Shown here one piece after another: positions 1 through 9,511 of a stretch of DNA of 64,000 bases; position 1 is the first letter of the stretch, and every line of letters starts with the position of its first letter. The translations under genes and the position numbers were made by a program. The DNA is taken from positions 62,001-126,000 of the forward strand of contig JAJDXK010000004.1 in NCBI GenBank assembly GCA_022823305.1, written 5' to 3'. The notes below the pieces were generated by a model, which made no database searches, had not been told where the DNA came from, and saw nothing but the letters and a program-made list of their open reading frames with translations. The stretch is from Alphaproteobacteria bacterium (GTDB lineage: Bacteria > Pseudomonadota > Alphaproteobacteria > UBA828).

Positions 1-459
1 TATCTCCGCCTCGGCGGGCGCGTGCCGGAGCGCGCGGTAATGCCGACGGACGGCCCCTTCCGCCTCGGCCGGGCGACACGGCTCGCAGACGGCGCGGACG
101 TGACGGTGATCGCCTGCGGCGCGCTGGTGGCGCCGGCCCTCGATGCCGCCGCCGCGCTCGCCATCCAGGGCATCGGCGCACGCGTCCTCAACATGTCCAC
201 CGTCAAGCCGCTGGACGAGGAGGCGATCCTCGCGGCGGCCGAGGAGACGCGCGGCATCGTCACCGCCGAGGAGCACCACCTCACCGGCGGGCTCGGCGGC
301 GCCGTGGCGGAGCTTCTCGCGGTCCGCCGGCCGACGCCCATGCGCATGGTCGGCATGCCCGACGAATTCGCGTGCGTGGGGCCGACCGACCGCATCCGTG
401 CCCGCTACGGCATGAGCGCGCAGCACATCGCGGATGCCTGTCTCGAGCTGACGGGCTGA
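1..459 (+). CDS. Transketolase C-terminal subunit-like protein (5' end outside window)
   Basis: Only the last 152 codons are present; the frame is open from base 1. The fragment matches the C-terminal domain of split transketolase or DXS-like enzymes: a beta strand ending in VTVIACGALV, then the signature INMSTVKPLDEEAI-type segment (here LNMSTVKPLDEEAI) and the EEHHLTGGLGGAVAE segment typical of that domain. In this family the domain helps form the subunit interface, while thiamine diphosphate is bound by the missing N-terminal parts. The N-terminal subunit gene should lie just left of the window. It could equally be the beta subunit of a related 2-oxo acid dehydrogenase, but the length after the central domain and the motifs favour transketolase. 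Confidence 0.85.
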   Translation, partial: YLRLGGRVPERAVMPTDGPFRLGRATRLADGADVTVIACGALVAPALDAAAALAIQGIGARVLNMSTVKPLDEEAILAAAEETRGIVTAEEHHLTGGLGGAVAELLAVRRPTPMRMVGMPDEFACVGPTDRIRARYGMSAQHIADACLELTG

Positions 460-471
460 AGGCGCCGGCGC

Positions 472-999
<528 letters not shown>

Positions 1000-1087
1000 G
1001 GTCTCTCTCCCTTCTGCGGCCGGGCACCCGGCCGCGGTCCATGTGGTTGTTGATCCATCAATACGGTCTTTTTCCCGCTCTTGGGAG

Positions 1088-1753
1088 TCAGGGCTGCCCG
1101 TCCGCGCCGGCGACGGCGGCCATGAAGGCGGCGAGGCGGGCGCTATCGAGCGCGCCGGCGCTGCGCACGCCGGTGCAGAGGTCGACGCCCCAGGGGCGCA
1201 CGCGGCGGATCGCGTCTGCGACATTGCCGGCATTCAGCCCGCCGGCGAGGAAAACGGGGCGGGGCACCTCGGCCACGATGCGCCGGCTGAGCCGCCAGTC
1301 GTGCACCCGCCCGGTGCCGCCCAGCTCCTTCACCCTGGCCGCGGGGTTGCCGGAATCGAGCAGGAGGCCGTCCACCAGCGGCGCGATGCGCCTGGCCTCG
1401 GCCACCGCGTCCTCGCCCCGCACGTGGATCACCTGCACCAGTGCGATGCCGGGGAGCGCCTGCCGCAGCACCGGGTAGGCGCCCGCCGCCAGCGCGTCGC
1501 AGAGCTGCAGGGTGTTGACGCCGCAGCGGCGCTGCTGGGCGACGATGGCGTCAGGCTCGGTCGCCGAGGTGAGGAGGAAGGTGCCCGCGGCAGGCGGCGC
1601 AATGGCGGCGATCTCGGCGATCAGGTCTTCCGCGATCACGCCCGGCCCGCTCGGCATGGCGGAGACGAGGCCGAGCGCGTCCGCGCCCGCGCCCATGGCG
1701 GTGCGCGCCTCGCCCGTGCTGGCGATGCAGCAGATCTTCACCCGCGTCCGCAT
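1088..1753 (-). CDS. TrpF-like phosphoribosylanthranilate isomerase family protein
   Basis: A 221-residue TIM-barrel protein resembling phosphoribosylanthranilate isomerase. The first strand has KICC (residues 6-9), where the catalytic Cys8 is kept but the family's next residue, normally Gly, is Cys. The general-acid Asp is probably Asp133 in LLLDS, and the phosphate-binding end of the barrel is recognisable as LAGGLNAGNV (169-178) and GVDLCTGV. Usual TrpF length is about 200-220. It is not next to trpB or trpA; its upstream neighbour is a luciferase-like monooxygenase 37 bases away. No clear Shine-Dalgarno precedes the ATG. Whether it makes tryptophan or is a paralogue with another ketose isomerase role cannot be settled here. 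Confidence 0.75.
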   Translation of the reverse strand: MRTRVKICCIASTGEARTAMGAGADALGLVSAMPSGPGVIAEDLIAEIAAIAPPAAGTFLLTSATEPDAIVAQQRRCGVNTLQLCDALAAGAYPVLRQALPGIALVQVIHVRGEDAVAEARRIAPLVDGLLLDSGNPAARVKELGGTGRVHDWRLSRRIVAEVPRPVFLAGGLNAGNVADAIRRVRPWGVDLCTGVRSAGALDSARLAAFMAAVAGADGQP

Positions 1754-1790
1754 CGGTCCGGAGCGTGCCGGCGCGCGGAGATGGCCGAGG

Positions 1791-2903
1791 TCAGGCCGCG
1801 GCGCGATCGCCGAGCGCGCGTCGCAGCCTTGGCATGACCTCGCCGGCCATGAGCCGCATGGAGTTGAGCAGGTGCCTCTTGTGGGTCTCGTCGAGGCAGT
1901 CGGTCGCGGTCATGAGGATGGTGCCGAAGGGCCCCACCTCCTCGCGCAGCGCGAGGATCTGCTCGGCCACCGAGTCCGGGTCGCCGGCGATGGAGAAGCT
2001 GTCGCAGGCGTATTCCGGCGTCACGTCCTCGTCCGCCATCTCGGGTCCGCTCTTCATGATGGCGTGGAAGGCCGCGCGCCTGACCAGCGTCACCAGATAG
2101 CCGTAGTAGTGGGCGAAGGGTCCGGCGGGGTCTCGCACGTAGTCACGGGCCCAGGCGTCGTCGGCGGCGACGAAGATCGAGCGCGCCACGCGCCAGTCCG
2201 CCGGCCCCGGCTTGCGACCGGCTCGCGCGCAGCCGGCGGCGAAGCCCTGCCAGTGGTTCCTGATGGTGGAGACCGGCACGAAGTTGGCCGAGATCACGCC
2301 CCAGCCGCGCGCCGCGGCCGCCTGCACGCCGCCGGATTCGGGACTCATGGCCGAGGCCACGAGCGGCGGGTGCGGCTTCTGGAAGGGCTTGATCATGGCG
2401 CCGACGCCGAGGTCGGGCCAGTGGTAGTCCTCAAGCCTGAGCGTCCAGTACTTGCCCCTGATGTCGTAGGGCGGCTCGGTCGACCAGAGCTTGAGGATGG
2501 TCTCGATCGCCTCGCCCGCCATCTCGCGGCGGACCTGCAGGTCGGTCACGCCGAACATCTCGAAGTCGCTGACCAGGCCGCCCGGGCTCACGCCCAGGAT
2601 CAGCCGCCCGTCGCTGAGGTGGTCGAGCAGGGCGGCATGAGCCGCGGTCTGTACCGGGTGGCGCTGGGGCAGATTGACCACGCCGGTGCCGAGCTTCATC
2701 CGCTCGGTGCGCCCGATCAGGTTGGAGAGGAACATGAAGGGGCAGGTGACCGGCTCGCTCAGCGTCGTGTAGTGCTCGCCGATCCAGAATTCGTCGAAGC
2801 CGAGGCGGTCGCAGGCGACCGCGACCTCCACGTCCTCCTTGAGCACCGTGTGGGTGTCCCGCCGGTGGTCGTTCACCGGCATCATGAACATGCCGAGCTT
2901 CAT
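1791..2903 (-). CDS. Luciferase-like (LLM class) flavin-dependent monooxygenase
   Basis: This 370-residue protein has the bacterial luciferase-like TIM barrel. The N-terminus MKLGMFMMP, the FDEFWIGEHY strand, the MKLGTGVVNLPQRHPVQTA segment and the later GRLILGVSPGG loop are characteristic of the FMNH2/F420-dependent LLM superfamily. In proteobacteria such enzymes use reduced FMN from a separate reductase to oxidise diverse small substrates; the substrate here is unknown. Start ATG is preceded by a strong CAGGAGG site. No flavin reductase gene is adjacent. The TrpF-like gene follows 37 bases downstream on the same strand. Confidence 0.88.
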   Translation of the reverse strand: MKLGMFMMPVNDHRRDTHTVLKEDVEVAVACDRLGFDEFWIGEHYTTLSEPVTCPFMFLSNLIGRTERMKLGTGVVNLPQRHPVQTAAHAALLDHLSDGRLILGVSPGGLVSDFEMFGVTDLQVRREMAGEAIETILKLWSTEPPYDIRGKYWTLRLEDYHWPDLGVGAMIKPFQKPHPPLVASAMSPESGGVQAAAARGWGVISANFVPVSTIRNHWQGFAAGCARAGRKPGPADWRVARSIFVAADDAWARDYVRDPAGPFAHYYGYLVTLVRRAAFHAIMKSGPEMADEDVTPEYACDSFSIAGDPDSVAEQILALREEVGPFGTILMTATDCLDETHKRHLLNSMRLMAGEVMPRLRRALGDRAAA

Positions 2904-2986
2904 CCCGCCCCCCTCCTGTCAGGGCCGGACTGAACCACGGAGGGACGGTGCGGGGCAAGCGCCCGCGGCCGCCGCGCGGGGCGGGA

Positions 2987-4024
2987 TCAGCACTCGTCGA
3001 CCGTGCCGCCGGCCTCGCGCCAGGCGGCGATGCCGCCGATCATGTGGCAGACGTTGCGCACCCCGCTCTGGCGCGAGCTCTCGACCGCCATCGCCGAGCG
3101 CTCGCCGAAGGCGCAGTAGTAGACCAGCCGGTGCCCGGGGCGGCCGGCGAGCGCGCGCAGCGCCCCGCCGGGCTCGATCATGCCGGCGAGCAGGCCGTAG
3201 GGCGCATGCACCGAGCCGGGGATCGCGCCCTCGCGCGCCCGCTCGCCGGCCTCGCGCAGGTCGACCAGGATGTCGTCGGGCCGGCGGTCGTGCATGACCT
3301 CCTGCACGCTCAGCGCGCACTCCGGATGGGCCTCGTCCTCCTGGCCGCGGCCGACGTGCAGGTTGGCCGGCACGGCCACGTCCATCATCTTCGGGTCGGC
3401 CAGGTCGAGCGCACCCATCAGCGCCGCGTACTCGGCCGGCGAGGAGACCTGGAGGCGCGGGTTGAAGCGCTTCTCCTCGCCGATGGTGCTGACCGTGTCG
3501 CCCTTGTAGTCGTGGCCGGGGTAGACCAGCGTCTCCTCGGGCAACGCGAGCAGCTTGCCGAAGAGCGAGTCGTACTGCTGCAGCGCGTCGCCGTTCTGGA
3601 AGTCGGTGCGGCCGGTGCCCCGGATCAGCAGCGTGTCGCCGGTGAAGACGCGGTCCTCCATGACGAAGCTGTAGGATTCCGCCGTATGGCCCGGGGTGTG
3701 CAGCGCGCGCAGGCTGACGCCATCGATCTCGATCGCATCGCCGTCGGCCACGCGCATCGAGACCACGTCCACCGGCGCCTCCCGCCCCATCACGGTGACG
3801 CAGCGGGTGCGGTCGCGCAGTTCCGCCATGCCGCTGATGTGGTCGGCGTGGACGTGGGTGTCCAGCACCTTGGCAAGGGTGAGGCCGAGTTCGTCGAGCA
3901 GCGCGAGGTAGCGCTCCACCCGCTCCTGCACCGGGTCGATGACGAGGGCCTCGCCGCCGGCGCGCCCGCCCAGCAGGTAGGTGTAGGTGCCGGAGTCCTG
4001 ATGATAGAGCTGGCGAAAGATCAT
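2987..4024 (-). CDS. Persulfide dioxygenase-rhodanese fusion (ETHE1-like MBL plus sulfurtransferase)
   Basis: A 345-residue two-domain enzyme. Residues 1-about 235 are an ETHE1-type metallo-beta-lactamase domain: HVHADH at 57-62, His113 in TPGHTAES, Asp130 in FTGDTLLIRGTGRTDF and His171 in YPGHDYKG. The GTGRTDFQNGD stretch is typical of persulfide dioxygenases, which oxidise glutathione persulfide to sulfite with one iron. Residues about 240-345 are a single rhodanese domain with a complete active-site loop CAFGERS (Cys304, Arg309), so it should be active. Such fusions are known in bacteria and couple persulfide oxidation to sulfane-sulfur transfer in sulfide detoxification. The ATG at 4024 gives the normal MIFRQLYH start; upstream in-frame sequence is Arg-rich and unlikely to be translated. 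Confidence 0.9.
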   Translation of the reverse strand: MIFRQLYHQDSGTYTYLLGGRAGGEALVIDPVQERVERYLALLDELGLTLAKVLDTHVHADHISGMAELRDRTRCVTVMGREAPVDVVSMRVADGDAIEIDGVSLRALHTPGHTAESYSFVMEDRVFTGDTLLIRGTGRTDFQNGDALQQYDSLFGKLLALPEETLVYPGHDYKGDTVSTIGEEKRFNPRLQVSSPAEYAALMGALDLADPKMMDVAVPANLHVGRGQEDEAHPECALSVQEVMHDRRPDDILVDLREAGERAREGAIPGSVHAPYGLLAGMIEPGGALRALAGRPGHRLVYYCAFGERSAMAVESSRQSGVRNVCHMIGGIAAWREAGGTVDEC

Positions 4025-4268
4025 CGTCCGTCGTCCGCCGGTCCGTTCGCCCGTCCCATTGTACGGTCTCGCGCCGGCCTCGGGCCACCGGGAAGCGGAC
4101 GTCCTCCGGGCCTCCCACCTCCTGCCGGCATTCTCGTGTCCCTCGGGCGCATCGCACGGCTCTGGGCGCGTATCCGGCCGACGCGCTCGCTCCGCTCGAT
4201 CGTGCGACCCGCGTGCGAAGCGAGGAACGCGCGCAGCCGGATGCAATCCCGCCCGGTCGGATCGTGAT
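4025..4268. other. 244-base intergenic spacer
   Basis: This non-coding gap separates formate-THF ligase (upstream in minus-strand transcription) from the persulfide dioxygenase fusion. It contains an imperfect inverted repeat, CTCGCTCCGC at 4186-4195 against GCGAAGCGAG at 4215-4224 (9 of 10 pairing, 19-base loop). That could be part of a terminator for the ligase gene, but there is no T-run after it on the minus strand. I see no convincing promoter or small gene. Confidence 0.4.
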
Positions 4269-5975
4269 CTAGAACAGCCCGGTGATGTGGCCGTTCTCGT
4301 CGACGGCGATGGAATCGGCGGCGGGAACGCGGGGGAGGCCGGGCATGGTCATGATCGCGCCGCAGATCACCACCACGAACTCGGCGCCGCCCGAGAGCCG
4401 CACCTCGCGCACCGGCACCTCGAAGCCGGAGGGCGCGTTGCGGAGGGCAGCGTCTGCCGAGAAGCTGTACTGCGTCTTGGCCATGCAGACGGGGAAGTGC
4501 CCGAAGCCGCCCTTCTGCAGGTCGTCGAGCTGGCGGCGCACCGTCGCGTCCGCCGTGATGCCCTCGGCGCCGTAGATACGCCGCGCCACGGTCTCGATCT
4601 TCTCCCAGAGCGGCATCTCGTCCGGATAGAGGGGCTGGAAGTTCGACGGCGTCCCCTCGATCGTGCCCACCACCTCGTGCGCCAGCGCCTCGCAGCCGGC
4701 GCCGCCCATGGCCCAGTGGTCGCACTCGACCGCCTTCACCCCCATCTCGGCGCAGCGCTCGGCCACCAGCGCGCGCTCGGCCTCCGTGTCGGCGGAGAAG
4801 CGGTTGATCGCGACCACCGCCGGCACGCCGTAGCCCTGGACGTTGCGCACATGGCGGGCGAGGTTCTCCATCCCCGTTGCCAGCGCCTCCAGGTTCTCGG
4901 CGCCGAGGTCGCTGCGCGCGACACCGCCGTGCATCTTCAGCGCCCGGATGGTGGCGACGATCACCGCGCAGTCGGGCGCGAGGCCTGCCTTGCGGCACTT
5001 GATGTCGAAGAACTTCTCGGCGCCCAGGTCGGCGCCGAAGCCGGCCTCGGTCACCACGTAGTCGGCGAGCTTGAGCGCGGCTCTGGTGGCGATCACCGAG
5101 TTGCAGCCGTGCGCGATGTTGGCGAAGGGGCCGCCGTGGATCAGCGCCGGGTTGTTCTCCAGCGTCTGCACCAGGTTGGGCGCGAGCGCGTCCTTCAGCA
5201 GCGCGGTCATGGCGCCGTCGGCGTTGACGGCGCTGGCGCGCACCGGCTCGCGCTGGCGCGTCAGCCCCACCACGATGTTGCCAAGGCGCGCGCGCAGGTC
5301 GTCGAGGTCGCGCGAGAGGCAGAAGATCGCCATCACCTCCGACGCCACGGTGATGTCGAAGCCGTCCTCGCGCGGGAAGCCGTTGGCGACGCCGCCGAGG
5401 GAGGAAACCACGGAGCGCAGCGCGCGGTCGTTCATGTCGACGACGCGGCGCCAGCTGACGCGGCGCGGGTCGATGCCTGCCGCGTTGCCCCAGTAGACGT
5501 GGTTGTCCACCATCGCCGCCAACAGGTTGTTGGCGGCGCCGATGGCGTGGAAGTCGCCGGTGAAGTGGAGGTTGATGTCCTCCATCGGCACGACCTGCGC
5601 GTAGCCGCCGCCGGCCGCGCCCCCCTTGACGCCGAAGCAGGGACCGAGGCTCGGCTCGCGCAGCGCCATGACGGCCTTCTTGCCGATCAGGTTGAGGCCG
5701 TCGCCCAGACCCACGGTGGTGGTGGTCTTGCCCTCGCCCGCCGGCGTCGGCGTGATCGCCGTGACCAGGATCAGCTTGCCGTCCGCGCGGTCCTGCAGCG
5801 AGCCGATGTGCTCGAGGGTGATCTTCGCCTTGTCGTGGCCGTAGGGGACCAGGTGGTCGGGCGCGATGCCGAGGCGGTCCTGCGCGAGCTCGAGGATCGG
5901 GCGCTTGGAGGCTGCGCGCGCGATGTCGATGTCGCTCTTGGGATCGGTGTGCTGTGAGCCTGTGGGTTGGGCCAT
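4269..5975 (-). CDS. fhs: Formate--tetrahydrofolate ligase
   Basis: This 568-residue enzyme makes 10-formyl-THF from formate, THF and ATP in cytosolic one-carbon metabolism. The family P-loop is plain ([18 protein letters not shown]), as are the preceding ITLEHI-type strand, the [13 protein letters not shown] segment and the [21 protein letters not shown] segment (quoted here only as names of conserved blocks around residues 300-340). The length is normal for the family. The ATG is preceded by GGGGAGCGG. It stands alone between the bc1 genes and the persulfide dioxygenase gene, with over 70 bases on its upstream side and 244 downstream. Formate assimilation or serine-cycle links are possible but no partner genes are nearby. 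Confidence 0.97.
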   Translation of the reverse strand: MAQPTGSQHTDPKSDIDIARAASKRPILELAQDRLGIAPDHLVPYGHDKAKITLEHIGSLQDRADGKLILVTAITPTPAGEGKTTTTVGLGDGLNLIGKKAVMALREPSLGPCFGVKGGAAGGGYAQVVPMEDINLHFTGDFHAIGAANNLLAAMVDNHVYWGNAAGIDPRRVSWRRVVDMNDRALRSVVSSLGGVANGFPREDGFDITVASEVMAIFCLSRDLDDLRARLGNIVVGLTRQREPVRASAVNADGAMTALLKDALAPNLVQTLENNPALIHGGPFANIAHGCNSVIATRAALKLADYVVTEAGFGADLGAEKFFDIKCRKAGLAPDCAVIVATIRALKMHGGVARSDLGAENLEALATGMENLARHVRNVQGYGVPAVVAINRFSADTEAERALVAERCAEMGVKAVECDHWAMGGAGCEALAHEVVGTIEGTPSNFQPLYPDEMPLWEKIETVARRIYGAEGITADATVRRQLDDLQKGGFGHFPVCMAKTQYSFSADAALRNAPSGFEVPVREVRLSGGAEFVVVICGAIMTMPGLPRVPAADSIAVDENGHITGLF

Positions 5976-6046
5976 GATCCGCTCCCCTCTCTGTCCGGTC
6001 CGGCGGCCAGCCCCGCCGCCATGCCCCTGCCCGACGAGGGAGCGCG

Positions 6047-6817
6047 CTAGTGCAGCCTGGCCCAGACGCGGCGGTAGATGACGAAGAGCACCGCGGTGAG
6101 CACGAAGACGAAGATCAGCACCTTGAGGCCGGTCTCCTTGCGCTCCTCCAGCTCCGGTTCCGCCGCCCAGGAGAGGAAGGCGGTGACGTCGCGGGCGTGC
6201 TGCTCGAGAGTCATGGGCGTGCCGTCCACGTACTCGACGGCCTCGTCGTAGAGGGGCGCCACCATGGCGATCTGCTGGCCCGGGAAGAAGTGGTTGAAAT
6301 TCATGCCGTCGGCCATCTCCATGCCCTCGGGCGCCTCTTCCTCGTAGCCGGTCATCAGCGCGTAGATGTAGTCTGCGCCGCCTTCGCGCGCCTTGGTGAT
6401 GAGCGAGAGGTCGGGCGGCAGGGCGCCGCCGTTGGCGTAGCGCGCCTCGTTGTCGTTGGCGAAGGGCGAGGGCCAGTAATCGGAGAGCCTGGCGGTGCGG
6501 TCGAACATCTCGCCCTCGTCGTCGGGCCCGTCCTCGACCTCGTACTCGGCGGCGATCGCCTTCGCCTCGTCGGCGGTGAAGCCGATCTCCACCAGGTTGC
6601 GGAAGGCGATGTACTGGAGCGAATGGCAGGCGGAGCAGACCTCCTGGAAGACCTGGAAGCCGCGCTGCAGCTCGCCCCGGTCGAAGGAGCCGAAGACGCC
6701 TTCGTGCTGCCAGTCCTGATCGGGGACGTCCGCCGTCTCTCCGGCGGCATGCGCGGCCTGGCCGCCCGAGAGGGCGAGCGCGCCGATCACCAGCCCGGCC
6801 AGCAGGGCACGCCGCAT
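6047..6817 (-). CDS. petC: Cytochrome c1 of the bc1 complex
   Basis: A 256-residue exported c-type cytochrome. A signal peptide (residues 1 to about 24, ending near AHAAGE) leads into the mature domain with one haem site CSACH (Cys61, Cys64, His65). Met185 in QQIAMVAPL is the likely sixth haem ligand. A single C-terminal membrane anchor spans about 231-248 and ends with YRRVWARLH. The protein passes electrons from the Rieske centre to soluble or membrane cytochrome c. Its ATG overlaps the stop of the cytochrome b gene by one base (TGATG), so translation is probably coupled. It is the last gene of petABC. Confidence 0.96.
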   Translation of the reverse strand: MRRALLAGLVIGALALSGGQAAHAAGETADVPDQDWQHEGVFGSFDRGELQRGFQVFQEVCSACHSLQYIAFRNLVEIGFTADEAKAIAAEYEVEDGPDDEGEMFDRTARLSDYWPSPFANDNEARYANGGALPPDLSLITKAREGGADYIYALMTGYEEEAPEGMEMADGMNFNHFFPGQQIAMVAPLYDEAVEYVDGTPMTLEQHARDVTAFLSWAAEPELEERKETGLKVLIFVFVLTAVLFVIYRRVWARLH

Positions 6818-8103
6818 CACGACTGCTCCCCCGAGGCCGGGGCCGCTGCGGCCCCTGCTGCGCCGGCCGCCGCCGCCTCGCCGGCCCCCTCGCCCCCCTT
6901 CAGCACCGCCTGGTGTATGCTCTCGGGCACCTTCGTCGGCCGCTCGAACTTGCCGATCAGCGGCACGACGATGAGGAAGTGCGCGAAGTAGTAGCCGGTG
7001 GTGACCTGCCCGATCCAGATGAAGTTGCCCTCGGGCGTGTTGGCGCCGACCCAGCCGAGCGCGATGCAGTCCACCACGAAGACCCAGAAGGCCCACTTGT
7101 AGATCGGGCGGAAGCGCGCGCTGCGCACCCGCGAGGTATCCAGCCAGGGCAGGATGAAGAGGATCAGGATCGAGGCGGCCATCGCCACGACGCCGCCGAG
7201 CTTGTCGGGGATCGCGCGCAGGATCGCGTAGAAGGGCAGGAAGTACCATTCCGGCACGATATGCGCCGGCGTCTGCAGCGGGTTCGCCTTCTCGTAGTTG
7301 ATCACCTCGCCCAGCACGTTCGGCATGTAGAAGGTGAAGAGCAGCAGGATGAACATCATCACGCCCAGCCCGAACATGTCCTTGACGGTGTAGTAGGGGT
7401 GGAAGGGGATGGTGTCCTTGTCGCTCTTGATGTCGATGCCGAGCGGGTTGTTCGACTTGCGGTGGTGCAGCGCCCAGAGGTGGATGAAGACCACGGCGAA
7501 GATCACGAAGGGCAGCAGGTAGTGCAGCGCGTAGAAGCGGACCAGCGTGGGATGGTCAACCGAGAAGCCGCCCCACAGCCAGGTCACCACGGTCTCGCCG
7601 ATCCACGGGATCGCCGAGGTCATGTTGGTGATCACCGTCGCCGCCCAGAAGCTCATCTGCCCCCAGGGCAGCACGTAGCCCATGAAGGCGGACGCCATCA
7701 TGAGCAGCAGGATGATGACGCCCATCCACCACAGGATCTCGCGCGGCGACTTGTAGGAGCCGTAGTAGAGGCCGCGGAAGAGGTGGATGTAGACCACGGC
7801 GAAGAACATCGAGGCGCCGTTGGCGTGGAGGTAGCGCATCAGCCAGCCCCACTCCACGTCGCGCATGATGTGCTCGACCGAATCGAAGGCGTGGTCGGCA
7901 TGCGGCGTGTAGTGCATCGCCAGCACCACGCCGGTCACGATCTGCAGCACCAGCATGAAGCCGGCGAGCGAGCCGAAGTTCCACCAGTAATTCAGGTTGC
8001 GCGGCGCCGGGTAGTCGATGAGGTGCTTGTTGGTCCAGCTGAAGACCGGCAGGCGATACTCGATCCACTGGGCGACGCGGTTCTGCGGCACGGGTGTGGT
8101 CAT
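6817..8103 (-). CDS. petB: Cytochrome b of the bc1 complex
   Basis: A 428-residue multi-helix membrane protein with full-length cytochrome b hallmarks: [12 protein letters not shown] around the Qo site, paired haem-ligand histidines in helices B and D, and the Qo-site PEWY motif near residue 284 followed by [13 protein letters not shown]. The last 25-30 residues form an Ala/Gly-rich extension after the final helix, beyond the usual end of the family; its role is unknown. It oxidises ubiquinol and moves protons across the inner membrane. The start lies 12 bases after the Rieske stop and the stop overlaps petC by one base. Confidence 0.97.
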   Translation of the reverse strand: MTTPVPQNRVAQWIEYRLPVFSWTNKHLIDYPAPRNLNYWWNFGSLAGFMLVLQIVTGVVLAMHYTPHADHAFDSVEHIMRDVEWGWLMRYLHANGASMFFAVVYIHLFRGLYYGSYKSPREILWWMGVIILLLMMASAFMGYVLPWGQMSFWAATVITNMTSAIPWIGETVVTWLWGGFSVDHPTLVRFYALHYLLPFVIFAVVFIHLWALHHRKSNNPLGIDIKSDKDTIPFHPYYTVKDMFGLGVMMFILLLFTFYMPNVLGEVINYEKANPLQTPAHIVPEWYFLPFYAILRAIPDKLGGVVAMAASILILFILPWLDTSRVRSARFRPIYKWAFWVFVVDCIALGWVGANTPEGNFIWIGQVTTGYYFAHFLIVVPLIGKFERPTKVPESIHQAVLKGGEGAGEAAAAGAAGAAAAPASGEQS

Positions 8104-8115
8104 CGGCGCCAGCCC

Positions 8116-8670
8116 CTAACCGATCCGGACCAGGGTGTCGTCGAGGAACTCGTACGTCGGCACCGGCAGGTTGGCCGGCGCCGGGCCCTTGCGGATGCGG
8201 CCGGAGGTGTCGTAGTGCGAGCCGTGGCAGGGGCAGAACCAGCCGCCGAACTCGCCCCTGGGGTCGCCCAGCTTGGAGCCCAGCGGCACGCAGCCGAGGT
8301 GGGTGCACACCCCTTCCACGATCAGCCACTGCGCCTGCGGCGCCCTCTCGGAATCCGGCTGCGGGTCGGAGAGCTCGTCGAGCGACGCCGCCTGCGCCGC
8401 GGCGATCTCGTCGGCCGTGCGGTGGCGCACGAAGACGGGCCGGCCGCGCCACTTGACGACGATGGTCTGGCCTTCCTCGATGGCCGAGAGATCGACCTCG
8501 GTGGACGCCAGCGCCAGCACGTCGGCCGACGGGTTCATGGTCTCGATCAGCGGCCAGACGACGGCCACCGTCGCCATGCCGCCCATGGCGCCCGCCGCCA
8601 GCACCAGGAAGTCGCGCCGCTTGCCCCCGTCTTCCGACAAGCTTTCTGAGGGCGGCGCCGCGTCTGCCAT
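8116..8670 (-). CDS. petA: Rieske iron-sulfur subunit of the bc1 complex
   Basis: A 184-residue protein with an N-terminal membrane anchor (about residues 21-42, preceded by GGKRRDF, a twin-arginine-type signal) and a C-terminal Rieske domain. Cluster box 1 is CTHLGC (Cys122, His124, Cys127) and box 2 is CPCHGS (Cys146, Cys148, His149). By family rules Cys122, His124, Cys146 and His149 hold the 2Fe-2S cluster and Cys127-Cys148 form the disulfide. I chose the ATG at 8670 because it gives the normal N-terminus; an upstream in-frame ATG at 8739 would add 23 residues and abuts a palindrome. First gene of petABC. Confidence 0.96.
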   Translation of the reverse strand: MADAAPPSESLSEDGGKRRDFLVLAAGAMGGMATVAVVWPLIETMNPSADVLALASTEVDLSAIEEGQTIVVKWRGRPVFVRHRTADEIAAAQAASLDELSDPQPDSERAPQAQWLIVEGVCTHLGCVPLGSKLGDPRGEFGGWFCPCHGSHYDTSGRIRKGPAPANLPVPTYEFLDDTLVRIG

Positions 8671-8739
8671 GGTCGGACCCTTTGGATTGCCGTGCGGGAT
8701 TGCCAACGAGGACCTGAATTTCAACGACGGTAACGGCAT

Positions 8740-8762
8740 GCTCGCGGCCGGCGGCCGCGAGC
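8740..8762. repeat. 11-bp perfect inverted repeat upstream of petABC
   Basis: GCTCGCGGCCG and its exact complement flank a single central base. It lies 70 bases before the petA start and 64 bases after the lipoprotein stop, in a 156-base spacer. The near-zero spacer suits a dimeric DNA-binding protein better than a hairpin, though a slightly opened hairpin is also possible. No T-run follows on either strand, so I do not call it a terminator. Confidence 0.5.
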
Positions 8763-8826
8763 GGCGAAAGGGTTAGCACGGGCGAATGGCAAGGGCAAGA
8801 CGCTATGAAAGAGGGCCGTGAATTCT

Positions 8827-9435
8827 CTAATTCCCCGGCGTGAAGAGCACCAACTCATGCTTGACCGGCACCTGCGATCCGTCGAGGCGGGAGTGCCAGG
8901 TGCGGATGCTGCGCCCCAGATCGGGCGAGACGTAGAGGGCGCGTCTCTCGGTCGCAGACGTGCAGACCGTATGGAATACACGGAAGAATCCGGCCGAGTT
9001 CTGCACCCGGTCCTGCTTCGTGACCGTGCAGTCCACCTCCTCGTCCCACCGCTCCCCGCTAGAGTCTGAACCCACTCTCCGGTAGCGCCAGGTTCGTCCG
9101 ATCTCGAGCGGCCACATGTGGCCGGCTGTCAGGGTGACGGTCTGGGTGCCGTCGGGATGGGGCCTGCAACTCGTCCACGCCGTCCGCGGCGACAGGCCGT
9201 CGCGGGGCAGCGTGTAGACGCAGTCGCTCTCGGCCACCTCGTAGCGCATGGAGGTGGCGTCCATCGCCACGAGCGTGTGCGTGGTCGTTCCCGTCCGGCT
9301 GTGCCAGACCTCGGTGTCGCCGACGGCCCGGGTGGGTTCATCCATCGGGAAGAGCGGCCCGGCGCCGCAACCGCCGAGCACGAGCAGGGCCGCCAGAGCG
9401 AGAACGCAAGTCGGAGCCGTGACGGCGGCTCTCAT
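8827..9435 (-). CDS. Putative lipoprotein of unknown function
   Basis: This 202-residue protein begins with a lipoprotein signal: MRAA, a hydrophobic stretch, then the lipobox LGGC with Cys23 as the likely lipidated residue. The next residues (GAGP) lack Asp at +2, so outer-membrane sorting by the Lol system would be expected. The mature part is mostly beta-like with four further cysteines, and contains WPLEIGRTWRYR, a pattern seen in many small periplasmic beta proteins of unknown role. A strong AAGGGAGG ribosome site precedes the ATG. I do not recognise a specific family. It sits between hyuB and petA on the same strand. Confidence 0.8.
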   Translation of the reverse strand: MRAAVTAPTCVLALAALLVLGGCGAGPLFPMDEPTRAVGDTEVWHSRTGTTTHTLVAMDATSMRYEVAESDCVYTLPRDGLSPRTAWTSCRPHPDGTQTVTLTAGHMWPLEIGRTWRYRRVGSDSSGERWDEEVDCTVTKQDRVQNSAGFFRVFHTVCTSATERRALYVSPDLGRSIRTWHSRLDGSQVPVKHELVLFTPGN

Positions 9436-9511
9436 GGCGTGCCTCCCTTGCCGTGCGCAGCCATCGTGCTGCCGGCGTGCGGGGTGCCGCAAGGGATTTT
9501 GGCGCACCGCC

